Positions 1-10,148 of a stretch of 64,000 nucleotides of DNA are shown here, in pieces. The DNA lies in assembly GCA_021774575.1 (NCBI GenBank), contig JAJFIX010000038.1, positions 51,158 to 115,157 on the forward strand. The letters are read 5' to 3'. The notes under the pieces are model-generated. The model was not told the DNA's origin, did no database searches, and worked only from the letters and a program-made list of their open reading frames with translations. The stretch comes from Alphaproteobacteria bacterium (GTDB lineage Bacteria; Pseudomonadota; Alphaproteobacteria; UBA6615). Within the stretch, counting starts at the first letter, position 1. The number at the start of each line of letters is the position of its first letter. The translations under genes and the position numbers were made by a program.

Positions 1-1
1 C

Positions 2-1087
2 CAGCCGGAGCGCAACAGCCGCTTAAAGCTTTATGTGCGCCGGGTCTTTATCTCCGACGATTGCGCCGATCTCCTTCCGTCCTGGCTGCGGTTTTTACGC
101 GGGGTCATCGATAGCGAAGATCTGCCGCTCAATGTCAGCCGCGAGATGCTGCAGGATAATCCGGTGGTGGCCAAAATTCGGGCGGCGACGATCAAACGGG
201 TCCTTGCTGAATTGAAGAAAAAGGCGGAAAAAGCCCCCGAGGAATATGAGGTGTTTTGGGATAATTTCGGTTTGGTGATGAAAGAGGGCCTCTATGAGGA
301 CCAGGATCATCAAGAGCAGCTTTTGGCTCTTGCCCGGTTCCATTCCACAACCCACTCGACCACAGGGTCACAAGACGGGGTCAGCGCGCCCTGGGTCAGC
401 CTCGCCGACTATGTCGGCCGGATGAAGGAGGGCCAAGAGCACATCTATTATATTTCCGGAGAGTCGGGGGAGACGGTCGCTGCATCGCCCCAGTTGGAGG
501 AATTCAAGGCGCGGGGCATCGAGGTCTTGCTGATGACCGATCCGATCGACGAATTTTGGATCGCGACGGCGGGCGCATTCGACGGCAAACCCTTCCAGTC
601 GGCGACCCGGGGCGCAGTCGATTTCGATAAAATCTCAACCGACGATACCAATGATAAAAAAGACGAGACCGCACCCGACGAAAAAAAGGCGGATACCGGC
701 GATATTGCCGCCCTGTCGGCGATGATCAAGCTGGCGCTCGGCGATGCGGTTAAAGATGTGCGGGCGAGCAATCGCTTGACCGACAGCCCGGTATGTCTGG
801 TCGCTGATGAGGGTGACATGGACATTCATCTGGAACGCATGATGCGCCAGCATCAACGTGTGGATGCTGCTAGCGCCCGTATTTTAGAGCTTAATCCCGG
901 CCATGATCTGATCAAAAAAATGGCCGATACCGTGCGTGAAAAAGGCGCGTCGAGCGGCGAAAAAATGGATGATTATGCTTTTCTTTTGCTCGATCAGGCC
1001 CGCATCATCGAAGGCGAATCGATACCCGACCCGGTTGCCTTTTCGCGTCGCCTTGCTGGTGTTATGGCGGGAGGAATGGCCGACTAG
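2..1087 (+). CDS. htpG: Chaperone HtpG (Hsp90), 5'-truncated by the window edge
   Basis: This is the C-terminal part (about 361 residues) of the bacterial Hsp90 chaperone, a cytosolic ATP-dependent dimer that helps clients fold. The frame is open from the first bases, so the start lies upstream. Residues 12-50 carry the middle-domain stretch typical of HtpG, including RVFISDD, FLRGVIDSEDLPLNVSREML and a basic helix. The rest is the middle-domain end and the C-terminal dimerisation domain, which is acidic and Lys-rich around residues 205-230. HtpG is normally about 620-630 residues, so roughly the N-terminal 40 percent, including the ATPase domain, is outside. The next gene is convergent. Identification is firm. 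Confidence 0.96.
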   Translation, partial: QPERNSRLKLYVRRVFISDDCADLLPSWLRFLRGVIDSEDLPLNVSREMLQDNPVVAKIRAATIKRVLAELKKKAEKAPEEYEVFWDNFGLVMKEGLYEDQDHQEQLLALARFHSTTHSTTGSQDGVSAPWVSLADYVGRMKEGQEHIYYISGESGETVAASPQLEEFKARGIEVLLMTDPIDEFWIATAGAFDGKPFQSATRGAVDFDKISTDDTNDKKDETAPDEKKADTGDIAALSAMIKLALGDAVKDVRASNRLTDSPVCLVADEGDMDIHLERMMRQHQRVDAASARILELNPGHDLIKKMADTVREKGASSGEKMDDYAFLLLDQARIIEGESIPDPVAFSRRLAGVMAGGMAD

Positions 1088-1096
1088 ATTGTTAAA

Positions 1097-1861
1097 CTAG
1101 GCGTCTTCGCGCAAATCTATGTAGCTGGCGCCGAGCACTGGCCCCTGGCCGGGCTCTTGCACGATGACCGCATAATATTGCAAATCGTCGCCGTCGAGCC
1201 TTTCCAGTGGCACATCAAAACTAATTGGGTCACCTTTCCACAAGGAATGGACGATGACCTGGCGCACCACATTGACGTTGGTCAGGAGCCTGCCTTCATT
1301 GTCGCCGCCGGTGACATGGGTTGTATGGGTAACGTCATAGCGGACGAGAATAACCTCCGCCTGGCCGCCATATTCCATACTGGGAAGTGTAATATTGACC
1401 TCCCGTTCAGCGATCCGCGCGAGCCGCACTTCAACACTGTTCAATCGCTCATCGGCGGCACTTTTAATCAGGGCTTCTAATTTGGGCTTATCATTGCCGA
1501 CGCCCTCGAATTTGCCGTCGACGAACACTTGGGGGGTCAGCATATAGTTGATGCCGAACCGTTCGAGATAGCGTTCCTGCCGATCGGTAAAAGCGACATC
1601 CCCGTAAGGGTCGGCGTAACCGGCATAGTCCCAATAATCGACATGGAAACTCAATGCCAATACGTCGTCACGGCCAGCAAATTCACTGAGCACATCATCG
1701 GCTGGGGGGCAAGTCGAGCAAGCCAGCGATGTATAAAGTTCGACAACCGTTAATTGCTGTCGCAAACCTTGAGCATGGCCAGTACTGCCGGCCAGCGCGG
1801 CAAGCGCGACAACGCCTGCTGCCAATACCTTTGAAGGCGCGAAGAATAATTTAGAAACCAT
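1097..1861 (-). CDS. Secreted DUF1223 thioredoxin-fold protein
   Basis: The 254-residue product belongs to the DUF1223 family of exported proteins with a thioredoxin-like fold; its substrate is unknown. The start at 1861 is preferred because it gives a signal peptide (hydrophobic residues 10-26, likely cleavage after GHA, residue 30). A longer frame to 2005 would run into acnA. The mature N-terminus has VVELYTS followed by CSTCPPADD, a CxxC pair where a redox centre would sit, and LSFHVDYWDYAGYADP, typical of the family. The C-terminal half is predicted beta-rich. It lies 76 bases downstream of acnA on the same strand and may be co-transcribed. Family assignment is confident; the biochemical role is not known. 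Confidence 0.85.
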   Translation of the reverse strand: MVSKLFFAPSKVLAAGVVALAALAGSTGHAQGLRQQLTVVELYTSLACSTCPPADDVLSEFAGRDDVLALSFHVDYWDYAGYADPYGDVAFTDRQERYLERFGINYMLTPQVFVDGKFEGVGNDKPKLEALIKSAADERLNSVEVRLARIAEREVNITLPSMEYGGQAEVILVRYDVTHTTHVTGGDNEGRLLTNVNVVRQVIVHSLWKGDPISFDVPLERLDGDDLQYYAVIVQEPGQGPVLGASYIDLREDA

Positions 1862-1937
1862 AGACCTAATATGCCCGTCCTGACCAGGATTGCCACTCAA
1901 TTTCCCGTGCAATCGCGGTGAGGATGGGCGTTTTTCC

Positions 1938-4628
1938 CTATGCCGCCAATCTGCGGAGCACGTATTGGAGGATACCGCCGTGACGGTAATATTCCAACTC
2001 ATCACCGGTATCGATGCGACAAAGCAGCTCCAAATCGCGGACTGAACCGTCGGCAGCGGTAACGCGACAAGCGATCTGACTGCGCGGTGTCAACCCGCCA
2101 TCGGCAAGGCCGGTGATGTCGAACCGTTCACTGCCGTCAAAGCCCAGGGATTCCGCCGTATCGCCATTGGTAAATTGCAGCGGCAGAACGCCCATGCCGA
2201 TCAGGTTGGACCGGTGAATGCGCTCGAAACTTTCGACGACCACCGCCTTTGCCCCAAGTAGCCTCGTTCCTTTTGCCGCCCAATCCCTGGACGATCCCGT
2301 GCCATATTCTTTACCACCCAATACAACCAAGGGGACGTCTTCCTCGGCATACCGCATTGCGGCCTCATAAATGCTCATTTGTTGGCCACTTGGCTGATGG
2401 CGGGTAAATCCACCTTCTGTGCCGGGGGCCATCATGTTGCGAATACGGATATTGGCGAAGGTTCCACGCATCATCACTTCGTGGTTACCGCGTCGCGACC
2501 CATAGGAATTAAAGTCCTTGGGTCGGATTTGGCCTTCGATGAGATACTCTCCGGCCGGTGTTTCCCGGCCGATGGCGCCGGCGGGCGAGATATGATCCGT
2601 TGTCACACTGTCGGCAAGAATCAGCAGCGGGCGAGCACCGGTGATATCTTCGATCAAGCCGGGCTCGCTTTCCATCCCTTCAAAAAATGTCGGATGGCGA
2701 ACATAGGTCGAGCCGTCATCCCAGTCATAGGTTTGGCCGGTGGCTGTTTTGATCTGCTGCCATTGCTCCGGTCCTTCAAAGACATTGCCGTAGCGTCGGC
2801 GAAACATTTCAGGTGTCAAAGAGGCGCCCAGCGCATCCTCGATTTCCTGGTTCGTCGGCCAAATATCTTTCAGATAAACTGGATTACCGTTGCCGTCGGT
2901 GCCTAGCGGATCGCTTGTCAGGTTGATCTTCAGCGTTCCAGCCAGCGCGTAGGCAACGACCAGCGGCGGCGAGGCAAGATAGTTCGCCTTGACCAAGGCA
3001 TGCACCCGCCCTTCAAAATTACGATTGCCACTGAGCACCGATCCTACAACCAGGTCGCCTTGAGTGATGGCCTCGGAAACCGGTTCGGGGAGCGGGCCGG
3101 AATTGCCAATACAAGTCGTACAGCCATACCCAACCGTATTAAATCCGAGATCATCCAGCGATTTCTGCAAATCAGCTGCCTCCAAATAGTCGCTGACGAC
3201 CTGACTGCCGGGCGCCAGGGAGGTCTTCACCCAGGGTTTGACCGATAGGCCTTTTTCGAGGGCTTTGCGGGCGACCAGTCCGGCAGCAAGCAACACATTG
3301 GGGTTTGAGGTGTTCGTACAGCTGGTGATCGCCGCAATAACGACATGGCCGTCTTCAACGTTATAGTCTTCGTCTTGGGCTTTTTGGGTGCGGGAGCTAT
3401 CAGACGGCTTGCCGATGAAGTCGGTTTCCGACGCCAGGTACGAGGTCTGCATGTCCGACAAAAGAACCCTGTCCTGGGGACGTTTGGGCCCGGCTAGTGA
3501 CGGCAAGATCGTGCCGAGGTCGAGCTCCAAAAGGTCGGTGAAATGCGGGTCCGGATCGCCAGCATTGCGCCACATGCCTTGCGCCTTTGCATAGGCTTCG
3601 ACCAGCGCCACAGTTTCGTCGTCACGTCCGGTAAAACGGAGATAGCGCAGGGTTTCCTCGTCGATCGGGCAAAACCCACACGTCGCCCCATATTCAGGCG
3701 CCATGTTGGAAAGGGTGGCCCGGTTTGAAAGAGACAATCCGTCGAGCCCTGGGCCGCAATATTCGACGAACTTGCCGACGACGCCATGGGCCCGTAGACG
3801 CTCGGTGACCGTCAATACCATATCGGTCGCCGTGGCCCCTTCGGGCAGTTCACCGGTCAAGCGCATGCCGATCACTTCCGGGATCAGCATGGAAACCGGT
3901 TGCCCGAGCATTGCGGCCTCGGCTTCGATGCCGCCGACGCCCCAACCCAGAACCGACAGCCCGTTAACCATTGTCGTGTGGCTGTCAGTGCCAACCAACG
4001 TGTCGGGATAGGCGATGGATTTGCCGTCTTGATCGGTATCGGTCCAGACGGTTTTTGCCAAATATTCCAGATTAACCTGATGGCAAATGCCGGTGCCCGG
4101 CGGAACGACGCGGAAATTATTGAAGGCTTTCTGACCCCAGCGCAGAAATTCATACCGTTCTTTATTGCGCTCGAATTCGAGCGCAACATTTTTCTCCAGA
4201 GCCTCTTTGGAACCGAAAACATCGATCATCACCGAATGATCGATGACAAGGTCGACTGCGCTTAAAGGGTTGATTTTCTGCGGGTCACCGCCGAGCTTGA
4301 CCATGGCGGCCCGCATCGCCGCAAGATCGACCACAGCCGGCACACCGGTGAAATCCTGCATCAGCACTCGGGCCGGGCGATAGGCGATCTCATGGCTGGA
4401 TTTACGATCCTTCAGCCAGTCGACAACCGCCTGGGCGTCGCCTTGTTTGACCGTGCTACCGTCTTCATAACGCAGCATGTTTTCCAATAAGATCTTCAAC
4501 GAGAAAGGTAGAGACGAAATATCTCCGAGAGTTTCGGCCGCGCGCGGCAAGCTGAAATAGTCATAAGTCTTGCCGTCGACGTTTAAGGTGGAGCGTACGC
4601 CTAAGCTATCATGGCCGGTAACGGTCAT
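1938..4628 (-). CDS. acnA: Aconitate hydratase (AcnA/IRP type)
   Basis: Aconitase interconverts citrate and isocitrate in the TCA cycle using a [4Fe-4S] cluster. The product is 896 residues, the normal AcnA length, when started at the ATG at 4628. The longer open frame to 4736 adds 36 residues with no family resemblance. Cluster ligands are visible as Cys in SCTNTSNP and the two Cys in [25 protein letters not shown] is the substrate-binding stretch and [16 protein letters not shown] marks the C-terminal swivel domain. The gene is divergent from the TPR cluster at 4958 and upstream of the DUF1223 gene on the same strand. Confidence 0.97.
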   Translation of the reverse strand: MTVTGHDSLGVRSTLNVDGKTYDYFSLPRAAETLGDISSLPFSLKILLENMLRYEDGSTVKQGDAQAVVDWLKDRKSSHEIAYRPARVLMQDFTGVPAVVDLAAMRAAMVKLGGDPQKINPLSAVDLVIDHSVMIDVFGSKEALEKNVALEFERNKERYEFLRWGQKAFNNFRVVPPGTGICHQVNLEYLAKTVWTDTDQDGKSIAYPDTLVGTDSHTTMVNGLSVLGWGVGGIEAEAAMLGQPVSMLIPEVIGMRLTGELPEGATATDMVLTVTERLRAHGVVGKFVEYCGPGLDGLSLSNRATLSNMAPEYGATCGFCPIDEETLRYLRFTGRDDETVALVEAYAKAQGMWRNAGDPDPHFTDLLELDLGTILPSLAGPKRPQDRVLLSDMQTSYLASETDFIGKPSDSSRTQKAQDEDYNVEDGHVVIAAITSCTNTSNPNVLLAAGLVARKALEKGLSVKPWVKTSLAPGSQVVSDYLEAADLQKSLDDLGFNTVGYGCTTCIGNSGPLPEPVSEAITQGDLVVGSVLSGNRNFEGRVHALVKANYLASPPLVVAYALAGTLKINLTSDPLGTDGNGNPVYLKDIWPTNQEIEDALGASLTPEMFRRRYGNVFEGPEQWQQIKTATGQTYDWDDGSTYVRHPTFFEGMESEPGLIEDITGARPLLILADSVTTDHISPAGAIGRETPAGEYLIEGQIRPKDFNSYGSRRGNHEVMMRGTFANIRIRNMMAPGTEGGFTRHQPSGQQMSIYEAAMRYAEEDVPLVVLGGKEYGTGSSRDWAAKGTRLLGAKAVVVESFERIHRSNLIGMGVLPLQFTNGDTAESLGFDGSERFDITGLADGGLTPRSQIACRVTAADGSVRDLELLCRIDTGDELEYYRHGGILQYVLRRLAA

Positions 4629-4957
4629 CCTCGGATCCCTTTCGAATATTCTGGCGAAAAACCTCAATTGCGGGACAGCGGCAGTCTGCTGGGCAAATCG
4701 CCGGAAATTCGCCCCGGCCCCACCTAAATATCCCACAAAACTTAATATCTCGCGCGGGTTATAAGGCCATTGGCTGCTAAGGTCAAAACACCGAATTCAA
4801 ATTTCTCCATCGCCATTCGGCACGCGGCTAAAAATCAGTAATAATGGCGGGTTTTATATATTTTCACGGTTATATATATTGGCCGTCAGCAGGGCGACGT
4901 TTTCGAATTCGGCTATTCAGCCAAAAAGGCCCGTTCATACTTGAAGTCTCGGAACGC
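4629..4957. other. Divergent intergenic region between acnA and the TPR cluster
   Basis: This stretch separates acnA (leftward) from the first TPR gene (rightward). It is visibly A+T-richer than its surroundings, especially 4850-4880 where TATATA-like runs occur, so promoters for both directions are likely here. The frame of the TPR gene is open back to 4844, but no signal or domain supports using that extension. I see no other gene. Confidence 0.5.
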
Positions 4958-6658
4958 ATGGATCAATTGCGCCAATTTTTAAATGTAGAGTCGCTGACTG
5001 GTCCCATCTTGATGTTGGCGCTGGTGTTTGCCGCCCTGCTTGGGGGCGCAGCATTGACGCGCAAAATATGGCGGGCGGGAGATGCCTCCTCCGTTTCCAA
5101 AAACCCTGATTTGGGTGAGAAGAAGGCGGTTCCACAGCGCCACATCTTGGAAACTCAGCCCGACACCGATCCGGAGTTGCTGCCGGAAACTACGACCCAA
5201 ATTGATCAGCCGCTATCGACCCAAGACGTTTTGAACCAAATCGCACAACGGGCAGCGGAGGTGAGAGCCGAAAGCAGTCGCGGTAAAAGAGCGCTACACA
5301 AGTCGGTTCAGGCAGATATCGCCTCGCCGCCGATCCCACAACAGCCGAGAGACGATATTTTACTTTTGGATAAGGCGCCGGTGGATAAGGCGCCGGTGGA
5401 TAAGGCGCCTGGGCCTGGGCCGGTTCAAGCGTCCCAATCCCAATTGCCGCGACCGACCCCGGTGCCGCCGACCCGGGTGGATACCCAGTCGATGGCGGAG
5501 AAATTGGCGCGAAACTTGGCGCAACGCAGCGTCCGCCGTCATTCGGCACGGCGACAAGCAACGGAGATCGGGCTGGCCGGGTTTAGCGATGAACTAACCC
5601 GGGCGGTCAAGGCGATCTACGACCATCGCTACGGTGCGGCGCCGTTGGGCGGCATAGAAAGCGTATTGCTGGAACTTGAAGCTGGCAATGGTTTGGCGGC
5701 CGAAGGCGTGTTCCGGACCTTGCTGGAACAAAAAAGAAAAGGCGGCTCTGCGATGATGCATGAAGCTGCTCAGGCGGCACGCTCATTGGGAGCATTGGCA
5801 CGGCTTCGCGATGAGCAAGCGTCGCGTTTGGCCTACGAAGAATCTGTGACCCTGGACGATCGCGATCCGGTAGCCTGGAACGAGCTTGGCCATCTGCGTC
5901 GGCGGGCCGGGCAACATGAGCTTGCCGTCCAAGCTTATGAGCGTGTGCTGGCAATCGGCAATCAGACCGGTGACCGCGCGGCAACAGCGGCAGCGACAGG
6001 AAATTTGGGCGTAATTGCTGCGGCTGAGGGTCGCCACCGAAGCGCATTGGTTCGCTTTGGCGAGGCGCTAACCCTCGCCCAAGAGCTGGGAGATCGGGCT
6101 GGTGAAGCGGCGGCATTCAGCAATCTCGGCCTGACGTACCATGCGGAAGGAAATGTGTCCCAAGCCGAACAGAGCTTTCTCGCCTCACTCGCCTTGCATG
6201 GGGAATTGGGAATGGATGAGCGGGTTGCCCGCGATCATGCCAGCCTCGGACTTGTCTACGATGCCAGCGATATGATCGAGAAGGCGGAGCAGCATTTGTC
6301 CGACGCGGTGGCATTATCCGGCCGGATTGGCGATCGCGATGGTCAAGCCCTGCATGCCGGTAGCCTTGGCATCATTCAGCAGAAACGTAATGATTTATCC
6401 GGCGCGCAAACCTCCTATAAGCTCGCTCTTGCGTTGGCGACGGAACTGGGAAGAGACGAGAGCGTCGCCGATCAGCAAGGAAATCTTGGCTCGCTGGCCC
6501 ACAGTCAAGGCGATATTCCGGCGGCCTGCGCCCATTGGACGGCTGCGCTGGAGGGATATGTATCGCTGGACCGGCGGGAAGAGGCGGCCCGCATCAGAGA
6601 ATGGTTGGTTTATGCCAAATGTTCGGATGTCCAGACGGGAGTTAATCGGCTGGAATAA
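4958..6658 (+). CDS. Membrane-anchored TPR protein 1
   Basis: A 566-residue protein with one N-terminal transmembrane helix (about residues 14-34), then a long low-complexity Pro/Gln/Asp-rich linker (about 60-200), then a tetratricopeptide solenoid (about 285-550). The TPRs show repeated patterns such as WNELGHLRRRAGQHELAVQAYERVL and GNLGVIAAAEGRH. TPRs mediate protein-protein contacts; no enzymatic motif is visible. The start at 4958 puts the helix near the N-terminus; an upstream start at 4844 is possible. The protein ends with a TPR containing CAHW, a motif recurring in the next two genes. First of three related consecutive genes, so probably an operon. Function unknown. Confidence 0.8.
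   Translation: MDQLRQFLNVESLTGPILMLALVFAALLGGAALTRKIWRAGDASSVSKNPDLGEKKAVPQRHILETQPDTDPELLPETTTQIDQPLSTQDVLNQIAQRAAEVRAESSRGKRALHKSVQADIASPPIPQQPRDDILLLDKAPVDKAPVDKAPGPGPVQASQSQLPRPTPVPPTRVDTQSMAEKLARNLAQRSVRRHSARRQATEIGLAGFSDELTRAVKAIYDHRYGAAPLGGIESVLLELEAGNGLAAEGVFRTLLEQKRKGGSAMMHEAAQAARSLGALARLRDEQASRLAYEESVTLDDRDPVAWNELGHLRRRAGQHELAVQAYERVLAIGNQTGDRAATAAATGNLGVIAAAEGRHRSALVRFGEALTLAQELGDRAGEAAAFSNLGLTYHAEGNVSQAEQSFLASLALHGELGMDERVARDHASLGLVYDASDMIEKAEQHLSDAVALSGRIGDRDGQALHAGSLGIIQQKRNDLSGAQTSYKLALALATELGRDESVADQQGNLGSLAHSQGDIPAACAHWTAALEGYVSLDRREEAARIREWLVYAKCSDVQTGVNRLE
5369..5413 (+). repeat. Three 15-bp tandem repeats in the linker of TPR protein 1
   Basis: Three in-frame copies begin at 5369, 5384 and 5399; the third differs in its last bases. 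They encode DKAPV, DKAPV and DKAPG in the disordered linker. Such repeats can vary by slippage without breaking the frame. Confidence 0.85.
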
Positions 6659-6696
6659 ATGTCGGTCGAATTTAGTATTTTTAAACGAGGTATTTT

Positions 6697-8025
6697 ATGA
6701 ACGACCCTAAGAATAGTCGGCCGGGAGCCGGATCCTCTAATCGCAAAGTCACATTAATCATCGCTGTATTATTCCTGGCCGTCGCCGGTGGCGGGATTTG
6801 GCAGGTCTTTCGGGGCGGTAACGGGGTCGCACCCATTTGTTCGCCCGCGACCGTGTCGGGGCGGACCTTGGAAATTGTTGAACTGTACCGGAAAGCGCGC
6901 AAAGAGAATGCGCCGACGGAGGCTCTGGGTGTCGTTTTTGACGGGCAATTTGGCGCCTTCCGCAGTGAAATCGGCGGCATTACCTGCGCAATTGATTTTC
7001 TGAATGAGTCTGCCGCCGGATCCGCTGCACCCGAAAGCTACAAGGCCGCGCTAACGGCCATAAGCGAAGGCGACGTCACGCTGGCGGCGGTTGTTATCTC
7101 CGAAATTCGCGATGGTCTCTTGGCGGAAGGCGAGGGATCAAATCCAGCTGCTGCAGTGGTTGTCTCGCATCTTGGCGCTCTCTGGTTCTATGACGATCTG
7201 CCCAAAACCCTGGAGATTTATAAGGAGGCGTCGGCACTTGACCCCGAAAACGTCGAAGTTTGGATTTGGGTCGCCAACATCCTGCGCTGGAACGATCAAT
7301 TCGAAACTGCGGTCTCGATATATGAATTGGGTTTAAGCCTATCGGAAGAAACCCAAGACCGAGCTCTTTCGGCGCGACTCTACGCGAATTTGGGCCGGCT
7401 TTATGTTCAAAAAGGCGAGCTGAATAATGGCATTGAGAATTTTATTTTCGCCGGCGAGATTTTGGAGACGTTGCAGGACAAGGCGGGTTTGGCTGAGATT
7501 TATGGCTATTTAGGCGAGACTTTCGCCCGTACTGTCGCCAGCGGCGCCGACAGCGATCAGGCTATCCAGTATTTGGATAAGGCAAATGAGCTCAATGTTG
7601 AACTTGGGCGTTTGGATTATGCGGCCACCGGTTTCAGCCAACTTGGCCAGCTCTATATGGCCGACGGTAACCCCGAACAGGCTGCCGAAGCCCTATTTAA
7701 GGCGTTGGAGTTCGCCTCAACCATAGAAGATTTGCCGATGATTGCCGATCGAAGTAGCGATTTGGGCATGACCTATTGGATACTCGATGAGTTGGACAAG
7801 GCGGGGGAATATCTGGCTCGTTCCCTGGCCGCAAACCAAGAATTGGGGAACATTTCCGGACTTGCTCAGCAGCACGAGAACCTCGGTTACTTGAGTGACG
7901 AGCTCGGTGACACGCAAGCGACCTGCACGCATTGGACGGCGGCCTTGGCGCTCTATCGTGAGCTTGAGGCCGAAGAGCCGGTGGAACATTATGGGCAGCT
8001 TGTCGAAGAGCTTGGTTGCGGTTAA
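6697..8025 (+). CDS. Membrane-anchored TPR protein 2
   Basis: A 442-residue protein with a short positively charged N-terminus, one transmembrane helix (about residues 18-37) and a TPR solenoid through the rest. Recognisable units include LYANLGRLYVQKGELNNGIENF, split over several repeats. It starts at an ATG 38 bases after the preceding stop, with a plausible Shine-Dalgarno (CGAGG) upstream. The C-terminal TPR contains the sequence CTHWTAAL, nearly the same as in TPR proteins 1 and 3. A paralogue of its neighbours by architecture; the partner is unknown. Confidence 0.8.
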   Translation: MNDPKNSRPGAGSSNRKVTLIIAVLFLAVAGGGIWQVFRGGNGVAPICSPATVSGRTLEIVELYRKARKENAPTEALGVVFDGQFGAFRSEIGGITCAIDFLNESAAGSAAPESYKAALTAISEGDVTLAAVVISEIRDGLLAEGEGSNPAAAVVVSHLGALWFYDDLPKTLEIYKEASALDPENVEVWIWVANILRWNDQFETAVSIYELGLSLSEETQDRALSARLYANLGRLYVQKGELNNGIENFIFAGEILETLQDKAGLAEIYGYLGETFARTVASGADSDQAIQYLDKANELNVELGRLDYAATGFSQLGQLYMADGNPEQAAEALFKALEFASTIEDLPMIADRSSDLGMTYWILDELDKAGEYLARSLAANQELGNISGLAQQHENLGYLSDELGDTQATCTHWTAALALYRELEAEEPVEHYGQLVEELGCG

Positions 8026-8065
8026 GGCGCCGCTTTATTTTCTGCATGACCATTTTCTGCGCGAT

Positions 8066-9130
8066 ATGAACTTTAGCCGTCGTTTGACGAAAATGGTCGG
8101 TCTTGCCGCTATTTGCGGCGCCGTGTCCTTGGCGGTTATTTTCCATGTGCCAGCATCGGTATTTTTGGGGTACGGCAAATATTTGATCCCTGCTGATCCG
8201 GCTGCATCCCAGATATTGACACGTGATTTATTGGTCCGCGCTGACAGCCAAGGGGTTGAGTTTGGCGTTCATGCCGGTCTGCAGCGTTTGAGTGGACCTC
8301 ATCGAGACCTGGAAAATCAATTGGCCAGCGCGTTCATGCGCCTTGCACTGGCCGATAGAGAGAGCCCTAGGCCGGTACGGTTGGCATTTGCCGCCCTCGC
8401 CAAGGGCGATACCCAACGTGCCGAAAATTGGTTTGCCGACCGGGCGGCCGAGCTTTCCAATGATCTCGATGCTTTTGACCCGGTTTACGACCCGGATCTT
8501 GAAGAGCAAAACGGCCGTCGGGCGGCTTTTCAAGCCGCAGCTGATGCGTCGACGGACTTGGCCGCTATGTTGCGCCTGGGTGGGAAGCGAGACCGGGCGC
8601 TGCAGGCCTATCGAGCGGCGGCGGTGATAAGCCCAGATCGGCTGCTGGGATGGTTGACCTATGGCCATGGGGCACTTTTGCTTGGTGAGCCCGACGAGGC
8701 GTTTGGCGCTTATGAACGGGTACTTGATCAGGCCGATATATATGCTGATCGGTCAATGACCGCCCTCGTCATGGGGGCGATGGCGCTGGTTTCCATTGAC
8801 CAGGATAATTTAATTGACGCCAGCGCCTTTCAGCATGAAGAAATTCGCCTCGACGAAGAGGTTGGTGACCTGGACCGGGTCGCCATCGGCCTGCTGCATC
8901 TGGGTAAAATACATGAACTCGCCGGTGATATCGGTATCGCCCGGACATCTTATCGATCGGCCCTCGAATTGCAGATCGAGCTGGGAAACGCCTTGGAAAC
9001 GACGCGGGCCCATATGTGGCTTGGCTTGCTGTATCTGACCCAGGGCGACAGCGATAACGGCTGCACGCATTTAAAGGCGATGGAGATCGCATATTTTCCC
9101 GAGTGGCAGCAACCGGCGGCATGCGACTGA
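8066..9130 (+). CDS. Membrane-anchored TPR protein 3
   Basis: A 354-residue protein started at the ATG at 8066, 41 bases after the previous stop. The frame is open further upstream but would overlap the preceding gene. It has an N-terminal hydrophobic helix (about residues 11-32) and a mostly helical body with TPR-like units in the C-terminal half. The last unit contains CTHL at the position where proteins 1 and 2 have CxHW. It completes the run of three similar proteins; the following gene, fabI, is separated by 158 bases. Function unknown. Confidence 0.75.
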   Translation: MNFSRRLTKMVGLAAICGAVSLAVIFHVPASVFLGYGKYLIPADPAASQILTRDLLVRADSQGVEFGVHAGLQRLSGPHRDLENQLASAFMRLALADRESPRPVRLAFAALAKGDTQRAENWFADRAAELSNDLDAFDPVYDPDLEEQNGRRAAFQAAADASTDLAAMLRLGGKRDRALQAYRAAAVISPDRLLGWLTYGHGALLLGEPDEAFGAYERVLDQADIYADRSMTALVMGAMALVSIDQDNLIDASAFQHEEIRLDEEVGDLDRVAIGLLHLGKIHELAGDIGIARTSYRSALELQIELGNALETTRAHMWLGLLYLTQGDSDNGCTHLKAMEIAYFPEWQQPAACD

Positions 9131-9288
9131 AACATTCGAAACAATAGTTGCTTTTGCCGTTGCGGGGGCATGGTGTAGGATCCCGCCCTGATCAGGGGCA
9201 TGTGTATTTTCTTGTTGAATTTCCGAGTGTTATCGTAAATTGAATGCCCGTTCTATTCTTGGGTCTGAAGGGGGCGAGAGCTTTTTTT

Positions 9289-10128
9289 ATGAGTACTAAT
9301 ACGAATTTGTTGTCCGGTAAGCGCGGGCTTGTCATGGGTGTGGCGAACGAACGGTCGATCGCTTGGGGCGTTGCTCAGGTTGCGGCTGATAACGGCGCCG
9401 AGCTGGCTTTCACCTATCAAGGCGAGGCGCTTGAGAAGCGCGTTAAACCGTTGGCCGAAGGCGTTGGCGCCAAACTTGTCCTGCCTTGCGATGTAACCGA
9501 CGACGCGTCGATGGACGCTATGTTCGCGACTCTAAAAGAGGAGTGGGGGCAGATCGATTTCGTTGTTCATGCGGTCGCCTTCTCCGATCGCGAGCAATTG
9601 AAGGGTAAATATGCGGCGACGACCCGCGAAAATTTCGCCAATACGATGAATATATCGGTCTTTTCGTTGACCGATGTGACCCGGCGCGCGTCCGAAATGA
9701 TGCCCAATGGTGGCTCGATCATCACCATGTCTTATTTTGGCGCCGAGCGGGTGATGCCCCATTATAATGTGATGGGCGTTGCCAAGGCAGCGCTGGAGTC
9801 GAGCGTGCGTTATCTTGCCATGGACCTCGGGGGCCAAGGCATTCGCGTTAACGCGATATCTTCGGGGCCGATCAAAACACTCGCGGCCAGCGGTATTGGC
9901 GACTTCAGGGCGATTTTGCGCTGGAACGAACTCAATGCACCGATTAAGCGCAATGTGACCAATGAGGATGTGGGCAATGCCGCGCTATATCTGTTGAGCG
10001 ATCTTTCTCCCGCCGTTACCGGTGAGACAATGCATGTCGATGGCGGGTATAATATTGTTGGTATGGTCAACCCTGAATCGGCAACGGGTGTTTCCGAAAT
10101 GCTGGCAAAACTTGGCAATCACGATTAG
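9289..10128 (+). CDS. fabI: Enoyl-[acyl-carrier-protein] reductase FabI
   Basis: FabI reduces the trans-2-enoyl-ACP double bond with NADH in the last step of each type II fatty-acid elongation cycle. The 279-residue product is the usual length. The nucleotide-binding start [12 protein letters not shown] lies at residues 16-27. The FabI-type catalytic set is Tyr149, Tyr159 and Lys166, a Y-x6-K spacing that separates FabI from ordinary short-chain dehydrogenases. The ATG at 9289 has a G-rich Shine-Dalgarno about 8 bases upstream and is preferred over an open extension to 9244. aroC follows after 20 bases. Confidence 0.96.
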   Translation: MSTNTNLLSGKRGLVMGVANERSIAWGVAQVAADNGAELAFTYQGEALEKRVKPLAEGVGAKLVLPCDVTDDASMDAMFATLKEEWGQIDFVVHAVAFSDREQLKGKYAATTRENFANTMNISVFSLTDVTRRASEMMPNGGSIITMSYFGAERVMPHYNVMGVAKAALESSVRYLAMDLGGQGIRVNAISSGPIKTLAASGIGDFRAILRWNELNAPIKRNVTNEDVGNAALYLLSDLSPAVTGETMHVDGGYNIVGMVNPESATGVSEMLAKLGNHD

Positions 10129-10148
10129 CCCACGAAACGAGGTACGTC

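Noticed and set aside
4629..4736. N-terminal extension of aconitase
   Set aside because: The extra 36 residues do not resemble the family and a suitable ATG with upstream purines exists at 4628.
4844..4957. N-terminal extension of TPR protein 1
   Set aside because: The frame is open, but the added residues move the transmembrane helix inward and have no supporting motif.
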